A DNA stretch of 42,418 bases. Origin: Ignavibacteriota bacterium. GTDB lineage: Bacteria; Bacteroidota; Ignavibacteria; UBA10030; UBA6906. A program made the translations under genes and the position numbers. Below the pieces are notes generated by a model. That model saw nothing but the letters and a program-made list of their open reading frames with translations. It made no database searches and had not been told where the DNA came from. The stretch covers positions 50,517 to 92,934 of the forward strand of contig PMNE01000067.1 of the NCBI GenBank assembly GCA_003162635.1. The letters run 5' to 3'. Shown here piece after piece: positions 8,715 through 15,699 of the stretch (its first letter is position 1; every line of letters begins with the position of its first letter).

Positions 8715-10970
8715 ATGTCTCCCTCATCCCATCCTTCCGATCCATTCGCAACGCCGGTGCAATTCGTGAAAGGCATCGGTCCAAGGAAGTCGGAGATCCT
8801 GGAGAAATACGGGATCAGGACTGTGCACGATCTCCTTCTCCACGTTCCGCGCCGGTACCTTGACCGGACTTCCATTGTGAGCATTGCAGAGCTCAGAGCC
8901 CTCTCTCCGCGTTGGGGTGACGGCGAAGAGCCCGGCAGGCAGGGGGATGTGCGGCGGGAGCATACGGTGCTGGGTGAGGTGAGATCCTTCCGCACCCTCG
9001 GTGGAGGGGCAAAGGCGCGTTTTGTCCTTGTCCTTGCCGATGCGACCGGCTCACTGCAGTGCGTCTGGTTTGGCGGAGTGCATTATTGGAAGACGATGTT
9101 TTCCGTCGGCGAGACCCTTGCTGTGTCAGGTCAGCCGTCATATTTTGGGTCCGTTCTCCAATTCATCCATCCTGATCTTGACCGGATCGCGCCCGCCTCA
9201 GGCAGCGCCGATAACGATGGGGCATCGGAGCAATGGATGCAGAAGCTGCACACGGGAGGCCTGGTTCCGTTATATCCATCGGGACAGGACCTGGCGCGCG
9301 TCGGACTCGACAGTGCGGGCTTTCGGCGCGTGATCAGCTCTACCCTCCACACCTTTGGCGATTCCGCGCCGGAATTGCTGCCGGCCTCTATTATAACTTC
9401 CCATTCATTCGTCCCCTACAAAGACGCTCTGAAATCGGTCCATTTTCCCCAAAATCGCGGCGAGCTGGAAGATGGGCTGCGCCGGCTGAAATATGAAGAA
9501 TTCTTCCTGTTTCAGCTCAAACTGGCACTCAAGAGACGTCAGGCGAAGGCGGAAACGGGAGGAATCTCGTTCTCCATCAAGTCGCCTCTTGCGCGCCGCC
9601 TGGCGGAATCGCTCCCGTTTTCATTGACCGGAGCCCAGAAGCGCGTCATCAAAGAGATTTCAGCCGACATGCAGTCGGCCAGACCAATGAATCGTCTCGT
9701 GCAGGGAGACGTGGGAAGCGGCAAGACCATTGTCGCACTTCTTTCCATGCTCGTTGCCGTGGAAAACGGTTACCAGGCCGCGTTCATGGCGCCGACAGAA
9801 CTTCTTGCGGAGCAGCACTTCGGCACGCTTGCGCGATTGCTGAAGGATCTCCCTCTGAATATCCGGCTGCTCGTCGGCGCGCAGAAGAGCAGCGTGCGCC
9901 GGGATGTCCTGGAGGATGTTCGCAGCGGAGGGGCACAGATTGTGGTCGGTACTCACGCGTTGTTCGAGAAAGACGTTCTCTTCGCGAAGCTCGGATTCGT
10001 CGTGATCGATGAACAGCACCGATTTGGCGTCATGCAACGCGCGGAGCTCAGAAGCAAGGGGACAAACCCGGACGTGATGGTGATGACTGCGACACCGATC
10101 CCCCGCACGCTTTCCCTCACGCTCTATGGCGATCTGGATGTGTCCGTGATCGACGAGATGCCGAAGAATCGAAAACCGATCAAGACGGTCCTCCAGAGTG
10201 ACGCAGGCACGGACGATGTGGTCGAGTTTGTGCGTGCCGAGGTCGGCCGCGGACGGCAGGCCTACTTTGTTTATCCCCTCATCGAGGAATCGGAGAAGCT
10301 CGACCTCAAGGCGGCCACGGTCCACTTTCGTCATCTGCAGGATAAGGTGTTCCCCGACCTCCGCCTTGGACTTCTCCATGGCCGGCTCGCGCGCGACGAA
10401 CGCGAGGAAATCATGCGCAGGTTCAAGGAACGGGAGATTGATATCCTCGTTGCCACCACCGTGATCGAAGTCGGCATCGATGTCCCCAATGCCTCGGTGA
10501 TGGTCATCGAGAATGCGGAGCGCTTCGGGTTGGCGCAGCTCCACCAGCTCCGCGGACGGGTGGGGCGGGGGAACGAGCAATCCTTCTGCATTCTGCTTGC
10601 CAAGGCGTGGATCGCGCGAAATGCGGTCCGGGCAGCCAAAAAAGGACCGGAACAGCTCTCGATGGATCAGCAGCGGGTCGCCGAAGAACGGCTTGCGACG
10701 ATGGTGAGGACGACCGATGGGTTTGAGATCGCCGAAGTCGACCTCCGGCTCCGCGGTCCGGGGGATTTCTTCGGGACGCGGCAGAGCGGACTCCCGGAAT
10801 TCCGCGTTGCAGACGTTGTCGCAGATGCCGACCTCCTCCAGGAGGCCCGCGGCGATGCCTTCGCGCTCGTGGAGGAAGATCCCCGGCTCCAGAATCACCA
10901 GCATGAACAGCTTGCCCGGCATCTGCGCTCCCGCGAGGCGGAGGAGATGATGCTGATGGACGTCGGCTGA
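8715..10970 (+). CDS. recG: ATP-dependent DNA helicase RecG
   Basis: RecG regresses stalled replication forks and processes Holliday junctions and R-loops. The 751-residue product has the usual layout: an N-terminal wedge/OB domain (with VKGIGPRKSEIL and LLLHVPRRYLDR near the start), then a superfamily-2 helicase core with Walker A GDVGSGKT (residues 331-338), the motif II box DEQH (432-435), TATPIPRT (motif III), and the C-terminal GRVGRG (motif VI) followed by the RecG-type DLRLRGPGDFFGTRQSG block. A 20-30 residue low-similarity insert in the wedge region (WGDGEEPGRQGD) looks lineage specific. The gene is divergent from dedA and appears to be expressed from a nearly leaderless transcript. 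Confidence 0.96.
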   Translation: MSPSSHPSDPFATPVQFVKGIGPRKSEILEKYGIRTVHDLLLHVPRRYLDRTSIVSIAELRALSPRWGDGEEPGRQGDVRREHTVLGEVRSFRTLGGGAKARFVLVLADATGSLQCVWFGGVHYWKTMFSVGETLAVSGQPSYFGSVLQFIHPDLDRIAPASGSADNDGASEQWMQKLHTGGLVPLYPSGQDLARVGLDSAGFRRVISSTLHTFGDSAPELLPASIITSHSFVPYKDALKSVHFPQNRGELEDGLRRLKYEEFFLFQLKLALKRRQAKAETGGISFSIKSPLARRLAESLPFSLTGAQKRVIKEISADMQSARPMNRLVQGDVGSGKTIVALLSMLVAVENGYQAAFMAPTELLAEQHFGTLARLLKDLPLNIRLLVGAQKSSVRRDVLEDVRSGGAQIVVGTHALFEKDVLFAKLGFVVIDEQHRFGVMQRAELRSKGTNPDVMVMTATPIPRTLSLTLYGDLDVSVIDEMPKNRKPIKTVLQSDAGTDDVVEFVRAEVGRGRQAYFVYPLIEESEKLDLKAATVHFRHLQDKVFPDLRLGLLHGRLARDEREEIMRRFKEREIDILVATTVIEVGIDVPNASVMVIENAERFGLAQLHQLRGRVGRGNEQSFCILLAKAWIARNAVRAAKKGPEQLSMDQQRVAEERLATMVRTTDGFEIAEVDLRLRGPGDFFGTRQSGLPEFRVADVVADADLLQEARGDAFALVEEDPRLQNHQHEQLARHLRSREAEEMMLMDVG

Positions 10971-11096
10971 TCTCCGCGAGCTTCCTCGTCCTGCCCCGAC
11001 CTTCCGACGCGCCGCTCCGACATCTCACCTCCTCCGACCGCCCCGCCGGGGGGCGCGGCCTCCAACTCGTTTTCGGTTCGCGGGAGCACTTTTTTC

Positions 11097-11124
11097 TTGA
11101 CATCCGAACGAAAATCGTTATATT
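11097..11124 (+). promoter_or_regulatory. sigma70-like promoter for the ATP-grasp/GNAT/kamA operon
   Basis: A consensus TTGACA (11097-11102) and TATATT (11119-11124) are 16 bases apart. Predicted start near 11131. This is one of the strongest promoter matches in the window and stands directly before the four-gene cluster, after a GC-rich gap following recG. Confidence 0.65.
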
Positions 11125-11166
11125 ACCACACAGAGAGATGCGTATGTCGAACAACTTGGAGTATTT

Positions 11167-12354
11167 CTGGATTCCTTTGTACAGCAGGTTCCTCCGTTCT
11201 CACGAACGATCGCGCTCGTCTATAACGTAAAGTCGGAAGTATCTCCTCTCACGTCAGTCACCGCGGGCCACGCGGCGACTCCCTCGGCCGGCAGCGCACC
11301 TCACTCCACCTCCCACACCAGCACACCTCCGGAGTCTTCCCTTGTCACCGTCGATGTTGCTGATCGCGTGAACGATCTTTACGCCGAATGGGATACGCTG
11401 GATACCGTGCACGCCGTTCGCGACGCGCTGGCGGAGCGGTTCGACGTCACCATGGTGGAGGCGAACGAAGACGCGTTCGAGCAACTGCGTTTGATCAGAC
11501 CTTTCTTTGCGTTCAATATCGCCGAAGGTCTGTACGGGGCATCGCGCGAAGCGCAGATGCCGGCGCTGCTTGAAATGCTCCGGATTCCCTACCTCGGGTC
11601 GGATCCCTTGACGCTCGGGATATGCCTTGACAAGGCACGGGCGAAGGAGATCCTTTCCTTCCATGATATTCCCACGGCCCCGTTTGTTGTGCTGAATTCC
11701 GTCGAAGAATGCGAAGAGTGCGCCGTTGAATTTCCTGCGATCGTGAAGCCCCTGCATGAAGGGTCGAGCAAGGGAGTCTATAATTCGAGCGTCGTGCGAA
11801 ACCGCGCTGAACTCCTGCGGGAGGTCGATGCCGTCTGCACGACGTACAGGGAGCCGGCCCTGGTCGAAGAATTTCTTTCGGGACGGGAATTCACCGTGGC
11901 GTTGCTTGGGAATGGGATCGACCTGCGGGTCCTTCCGATCGTCGAAATCAGGTTTGATGCCCTCCCCCCGGGAGCCGCACCGATCTACTCCTACGAAGCA
12001 AAGTGGCTCTGGGATACCGTCGAAAAACCGCTTGAAATCTATGGGTGTCCGGCGGAGCTTGACGGGGTCCTCCTGCGGCAGATCGAGGACCTGGCCCGAA
12101 AGACGTACCGGGTCCTCCGGTGCCGCGATTGGTCCAGGATCGACATACGGCTTGATGCTTCGGGAAAACCGCATATCATTGAGATCAATCCGCTCCCCGG
12201 GATCCTCCCCCGCCCCGAGGATAACTCCTGCTTCCCGAAAGCCGCCCGCGCGGCCGGGATGACCTACAACCAACTGATCAACGCGGCAGCCGACATCGCC
12301 ATGCGGCGGTGCGGCTGCGCAATCGCTGCCCCGTCTTCCATGGTTCCCGCATAG
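11167..12354 (+). CDS. D-alanine-D-alanine ligase-like ATP-grasp enzyme (first of pair), unusual start
   Basis: ATP-grasp carboxylate-amine ligase related to D-Ala-D-Ala ligase; it should join a carboxylate to an amine through an acyl phosphate. Visible elements are NIAEGLYGASREAQ (where true Ddl has its serine loop), IPYLGSDPLTL and LDKARAKE, the ATP loop KPLHEGSSKGV, and the metal ligands in RIDIRLD...EINPLPG. The first ordinary start codon is GTG 11368, but the frame stays open back to 11101 and encodes RTIALVYNVKSE, the first beta strand that the next gene also has (RIAVLYNEP). The true start is therefore upstream. CTG at 11167, five bases after GGAG, is my best guess; a frameshift from ATG 11138 is the alternative. 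A Thr/Ser/Pro-rich insert follows the first strand. Substrates are unknown. Confidence 0.75.
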   Translation: MDSFVQQVPPFSRTIALVYNVKSEVSPLTSVTAGHAATPSAGSAPHSTSHTSTPPESSLVTVDVADRVNDLYAEWDTLDTVHAVRDALAERFDVTMVEANEDAFEQLRLIRPFFAFNIAEGLYGASREAQMPALLEMLRIPYLGSDPLTLGICLDKARAKEILSFHDIPTAPFVVLNSVEECEECAVEFPAIVKPLHEGSSKGVYNSSVVRNRAELLREVDAVCTTYREPALVEEFLSGREFTVALLGNGIDLRVLPIVEIRFDALPPGAAPIYSYEAKWLWDTVEKPLEIYGCPAELDGVLLRQIEDLARKTYRVLRCRDWSRIDIRLDASGKPHIIEINPLPGILPRPEDNSCFPKAARAAGMTYNQLINAAADIAMRRCGCAIAAPSSMVPA

Positions 12355-12383
12355 GGCTGCCAGAGAAAGTGCGCCGACTGTCC

Positions 12384-13493
12384 ATGGCACGCAGGAAACG
12401 AATCGCCGTCCTTTATAATGAACCCGCCGTCGGGACCGCTGCGGGGAAGAAACTCATTGCGGCGAATGAAAAGGATGACAAGGCCGCCGCCGGAATGCTC
12501 CGCCTCCGCTCGCGCGACGGCAAGACCCTCGCGACCCAGGCCCTCATCGATCTCTCTGAAATCGGTGTGGTGGAGGAGATGGAGGATATCAAAGGTGCGC
12601 TGACGTCCCTGGGATATACGACAAAGATTTTTAACGTCGACAGCAAGTTTCACCGCCTTGTCAACTATCTCCAAAAGGAGAATCCCGATCTCGTGTTCAA
12701 CCTCGTGGAAAGCGTAGAGAACGAGTCGGCACAGGAAATGAATGTGGCCGGGGTCTACGAGCTTATGAAAATACCGTTCACGGGGGCCGGCCCCCTTGGG
12801 CTCGGCATTGCATTGAAGAAAGCCCGCGTGAAGGAGATACTGACCTACCACGGAATTCCGACCCCGCCGTTTCGGGTGTTTGCCCGGGACGCAAAGGTGG
12901 AACTGGGGAAGGGAATGAAATTTCCCCTCATCGTCAAACCATCGCAGGAGGATGCAAGCGTCGGCATCGACGACCTGTCGGTGGTCTACACCATGAGGGA
13001 TCTCCGCCGCCGTGTCCGCTTCATCCTCGAGGAGTACACGCAACCGGCGCTGGCCGAGAACTACATCGAGGGGCGCGAATTGAATGTCGCGATTTTGGGA
13101 AATAGCCCCCCCATGGCTCTGCCGATCTCAGAAATTGACTTCTCCGGCATGGGGAAGGGGATGCACCGGATCGTAAGCTACGAGGCCAAATGGATCCACG
13201 GGACGGTGGCGTACGAGGGAACCAAAGGGGTTTGCCCGGCACGACTGACAAAGAAACAGGAACTTCGACTGAAGGATCTGGCGCTTCAGTGCTACCGGCT
13301 CATCGGCTGCCGCGACTACGCGCGTATTGACTTCCGGCTCGCGAAGGACGGCTCACCGTATGTGCTCGAGGTGAACCCGAATCCGGATATCTCCGACGAC
13401 GCCGGCTTTGCCCGCTCGGCGAGGGCATACGGATATACGTTCCCGGAGATCGTGGGAAAGATCGTCTCGTCCGCTCTGGAGCGGAGCCATTGA
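12384..13493 (+). CDS. D-alanine-D-alanine ligase-like ATP-grasp enzyme (second of pair)
   Basis: Second ATP-grasp ligase of the cluster, 369 residues. It begins with RIAVLYNEP, then a 35-residue charged insert, the NLVESVENESAQEMN segment that replaces the Ddl serine loop, IPFTGAGPLGLGIALKKARVKEIL, the ATP-binding LIVKPSQEDASVGID, and the metal-binding RIDFRL...LEVNPNPDIS. All residues needed for ATP and Mg2+ binding seem to be present, so it is probably active, but the acceptor region after NPNPD differs from the first ligase (NPLPG), suggesting a different amine substrate. I chose the ATG at 12384 rather than 12309, which overlaps the previous gene. It starts 29 bases after that gene and its TGA overlaps the TTG of the GNAT gene, so translation is coupled. 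It is unlikely to be the cell-wall Ddl. Confidence 0.85.
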   Translation: MARRKRIAVLYNEPAVGTAAGKKLIAANEKDDKAAAGMLRLRSRDGKTLATQALIDLSEIGVVEEMEDIKGALTSLGYTTKIFNVDSKFHRLVNYLQKENPDLVFNLVESVENESAQEMNVAGVYELMKIPFTGAGPLGLGIALKKARVKEILTYHGIPTPPFRVFARDAKVELGKGMKFPLIVKPSQEDASVGIDDLSVVYTMRDLRRRVRFILEEYTQPALAENYIEGRELNVAILGNSPPMALPISEIDFSGMGKGMHRIVSYEAKWIHGTVAYEGTKGVCPARLTKKQELRLKDLALQCYRLIGCRDYARIDFRLAKDGSPYVLEVNPNPDISDDAGFARSARAYGYTFPEIVGKIVSSALERSH

Positions 13494-13966
13494 TCAGACC
13501 ACTGCGTCCGGGCGATCGGGAGCCGTTGCGGATGCTCCTGCGGGCGACGGACGTCTTCACGGAGGAGGAAATCGACATTGCAACAGAGTTGATCGATGCG
13601 GTCCTGCAGAACCCGTCACACGAGGATTATGTGATCCACGTGTGCGAAGAACACGGCTCCGTGTGCGGGTACTACTGCGTCGGGCCGACGCCCGCAACTG
13701 CGGCGACGTTTGACCTGTACTGGATCGCCGTTGATCCGGCAATGCAGGGAAAACGAATCGGGAAGGGGCTGGAAGAACATGCGGTGGAGGCGGTACGGGC
13801 GCGGGGGGGGCGGCTGATCATTGCGGAAACATCCTCGCAGCCGAAGTACGCAGCGACGCGTGAGTTCTATCTCCGCCGCGGCTACGCGGAGGTCGCCCGC
13901 ATCAAGGAGTATTACCGGCCAGGTGATGATCTGGTCGTGTATGGGAAGTATCTCGCACAATCATAG
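13490..13966 (+). CDS. GNAT-family N-acetyltransferase of the ATP-grasp/KamA cluster
   Basis: A 158-residue acyltransferase of the GNAT fold. The acetyl-CoA binding motif A is seen as DPAMQGKRIGKGLEEHAVE, followed by the ETSSQPKYAATREFYLRRGY motif B, typical of small-molecule or amino-acid N-acetyltransferases. It starts with a TTG whose last bases overlap the TGA of the preceding ligase (TTGA), with GGAG close upstream, so the two are translationally coupled. It is followed 17 bases later by the KamA-like gene. The pairing recalls ablA/ablB, which make N-epsilon-acetyl-beta-lysine in methanogens and some bacteria, but AblB proteins are longer. The acceptor could be beta-lysine or the product of the ligases; sequence alone cannot say. 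Confidence 0.85.
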   Translation: MIRPLRPGDREPLRMLLRATDVFTEEEIDIATELIDAVLQNPSHEDYVIHVCEEHGSVCGYYCVGPTPATAATFDLYWIAVDPAMQGKRIGKGLEEHAVEAVRARGGRLIIAETSSQPKYAATREFYLRRGYAEVARIKEYYRPGDDLVVYGKYLAQS

Positions 13967-13983
13967 GGGGATGACAGGTACGC

Positions 13984-15120
13984 ATGGAACTCTGGCAGGA
14001 GATGTTGAGGGAAAGCGTCGACAGCGGAAAGGATCTCGTTGAACGATTCGGTTTCGATAAGGACCTTGCCGACCGTCTGAACAAACTTTTTCACATTCGA
14101 GTCAACCCCTACTATCTGAGTCTCATCAGGTATCCGGGGGACCCTATCTGGCTGCAATGCATCCCCGATGAGAAGGAGCTGGAGGAAGACGACCTCCCGG
14201 AGGATCCGCTTGCGGAGGATGCCCACAGTCCCGTTCCGAGCATTGTTCACCGCTATCCGGACCGTGTGCTGTTCCTGACGACCAGCCAGTGCTCCATGTA
14301 TTGCCGGTTCTGTACGCGGAAGCGGAAGGTCGGCGACTCGACGAAAATCAACATGAAATACATCCAGGGCGGCATCGACTACGTGGCCGCACACCCGGAG
14401 GTACGCGATGTGATCCTCTCCGGCGGCGATCCGCTGACGCTGACCGACTTCATGCTCGAGAGGATTATCGCCGGTCTGAGGGCGATCCCCCATGTGGAGA
14501 TCATCCGCCTCGGAACGAAGATTCCCTGCGTTCTCCCGCAGCGCGTGACGCCCAAACTGACAAAGATGTTGAAGAAGTACCACCCGCTCTACGTCAACAC
14601 CCATTTCAACCATCCGTGGGAATGTACGCCGGAGGCAAAGCGGGCCTGCGAGATGCTTGCAGATGCGGGCATTCCTGTCGGAAACCAGGCGGTGCTGATG
14701 AAAGGGGTGAACGACGACCCCGACGTGATGCTCGAGCTTGTCCGGAAGCTGTTGACCATGCGGGTCCGCCCCTACTATCTGTACCAGGCGGACATCACCA
14801 AGGGAGCCAACCACTTCCGTACTCCGGTCAGCGTCGGACTTGATATCATGGACAAACTGCGGGGGCATACCTCCGGACTGGCCATCCCGTACTTCGTCAT
14901 TGACGCTCCCGGGGGAGGCGGAAAAATCCCGCTGCTCCCGCAGTACGTCCTGGGGAGGAACGGCAACCAGATCATCATGCGCAACTACAAGTACGACATC
15001 TTCACCTACCCCGATGTCGAGGAGGAACCCAAAACGCCGACGCCGATGGTGGAGAAACGGTTCACGCGGAAGAAGTCGAGGACGAAAAAGGCGTACGAGC
15101 CGGATAAGATGCAGGTCTGA
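13984..15120 (+). CDS. KamA-family radical SAM/PLP aminomutase, lysine 2,3-aminomutase-like
   Basis: Radical S-adenosylmethionine enzyme with pyridoxal phosphate, predicted to move an amino group from C2 to C3 of an amino acid. The [4Fe-4S] motif CSMYCRFC places Cys103, Cys107 and Cys110 on the cluster. The PLP lysine is Lys314 in the DAPGGGGK motif. Asp270 (YQADITKG) and Asp307 (VIDAPGG) match, with identical 37- and 7-residue spacing, the two aspartates and the PLP lysine of clostridial lysine 2,3-aminomutase (D293, D330, K337), where the aspartates hold the lysine epsilon-amino group. This argues for lysine, rather than glutamate, as substrate. Length is 378 residues with a basic C-terminal tail. 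EpmB-like tRNA/EF-P roles are possible, but no epmA or efp lies in the window. The gene ends the cluster, before a strong terminator. Confidence 0.9.
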   Translation: MELWQEMLRESVDSGKDLVERFGFDKDLADRLNKLFHIRVNPYYLSLIRYPGDPIWLQCIPDEKELEEDDLPEDPLAEDAHSPVPSIVHRYPDRVLFLTTSQCSMYCRFCTRKRKVGDSTKINMKYIQGGIDYVAAHPEVRDVILSGGDPLTLTDFMLERIIAGLRAIPHVEIIRLGTKIPCVLPQRVTPKLTKMLKKYHPLYVNTHFNHPWECTPEAKRACEMLADAGIPVGNQAVLMKGVNDDPDVMLELVRKLLTMRVRPYYLYQADITKGANHFRTPVSVGLDIMDKLRGHTSGLAIPYFVIDAPGGGGKIPLLPQYVLGRNGNQIIMRNYKYDIFTYPDVEEEPKTPTPMVEKRFTRKKSRTKKAYEPDKMQV

Positions 15121-15142
15121 AAGGACTGCCGGCAGACAATGG

Positions 15143-15180
15143 CGAAGGCCCGCCCGGGAAACCGGACGGGCCTTCGTGTG
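15143..15180. terminator. intrinsic terminator after the kamA-like gene
   Basis: CGAAGGCCCG (15143-15152) pairs with CGGGCCTTCG (15167-15176) around a short GC-rich interior. It lies between the convergent kamA-like gene (+) and receiver gene (-), and probably insulates both, although the following T-content is modest. Confidence 0.65.
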
Positions 15181-15193
15181 TTGGTTCCGTACC

Positions 15194-15553
15194 TTACTTC
15201 AACTGGCCTGAGAAGATCTGCAGCAGTTTGTCGATCGGGAACGGCTTCTGCAGGAGGAGGTCGCAGTCGTCCTTGCATGCGTTCTTGACGGCGGTAGTGT
15301 CATCCACGCCGGTAAGGAAGATGAAGGGGGTATTCCGATGCTCCGGTCTCTCCCGAAACAGGCGGTGAAATTCGATGCCATCCATCCCCGGCATCTTGAC
15401 ATCGGAGACGACGACGTCGATCTTCTGCCGGTCGACGATGTCAATCGCTTCCTGGCCATTCGTGGAGATGGTGATGGAGTGCCCGAGACTCTTCATCACC
15501 TCGGCGAGCATCTCCAGGTACTCGGGCTCGTCTTCCACTGCAAGTATTCTCAT
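15194..15553 (-). CDS. stand-alone CheY-like response regulator receiver protein
   Basis: A single receiver (REC) domain of 119 residues with no output domain. The acidic pocket is VEDE (residues 6-9), the phospho-acceptor Asp51 is in VVSDVKMPGMDG, the switch threonine is Thr81 in IFLTG, and the conserved lysine is Lys103 in LQKPFP. Such proteins receive phosphate from a histidine kinase and act by protein contact, in chemotaxis, phosphorelays or stress signalling. No kinase or partner is near, so the pathway is unknown. The ATG at 15553 with AGAGGTGAC upstream is preferred to a longer reading to 15661, whose extra residues are basic and unlike the domain. A consensus promoter lies at 15597-15625, divergent from dnaG. 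Confidence 0.9.
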   Translation of the reverse strand: MRILAVEDEPEYLEMLAEVMKSLGHSITISTNGQEAIDIVDRQKIDVVVSDVKMPGMDGIEFHRLFRERPEHRNTPFIFLTGVDDTTAVKNACKDDCDLLLQKPFPIDKLLQIFSGQLK

Positions 15554-15596
15554 GAAGTCACCTCTGGTCGTTCCTGCTTGGGGAGGATGCACCTCC

Positions 15597-15625
15597 AAGA
15601 TACGCCTACGGCTTCTTCTTGTCAA
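15597..15625 (-). promoter_or_regulatory. sigma70-like promoter for the receiver gene
   Basis: On the minus strand TTGACA (15625-15620), 17 bases, TATCTT (15602-15597). The -35 is a perfect match. Predicted leader is about 35 nt to ATG 15553, with a clear Shine-Dalgarno sequence. Confidence 0.65.
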
Positions 15626-15664
15626 GCTGCATGATTTTGTGCGGCCGCCGAATCCCCTCATTCG

Positions 15665-15693
15665 TTGCCTCTCGCACCCGTTTTGCGTAGATT
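15665..15693 (+). promoter_or_regulatory. sigma70-like promoter for dnaG giving a leaderless mRNA
   Basis: TTGCCT (15665-15670), 17 bases, TAGATT (15688-15693). Transcription would start about seven bases downstream, on or next to the A of the dnaG ATG at 15700, leaving no room for a ribosome binding site. Confidence 0.5.
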
Positions 15694-15699
15694 GGCGCT

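Noticed and set aside
9660-10922. Minus-strand frame of 420 codons opposite recG
   Set aside because: Shadow of a high-GC gene; no motifs, and recG is complete on the other strand.
13490-15120. Simple ablA/ablB pair for the osmolyte N-epsilon-acetyl-beta-lysine
   Set aside because: Possible in part, but the GNAT is shorter than AblB and the two co-transcribed ligases are not explained; kept only as an alternative.
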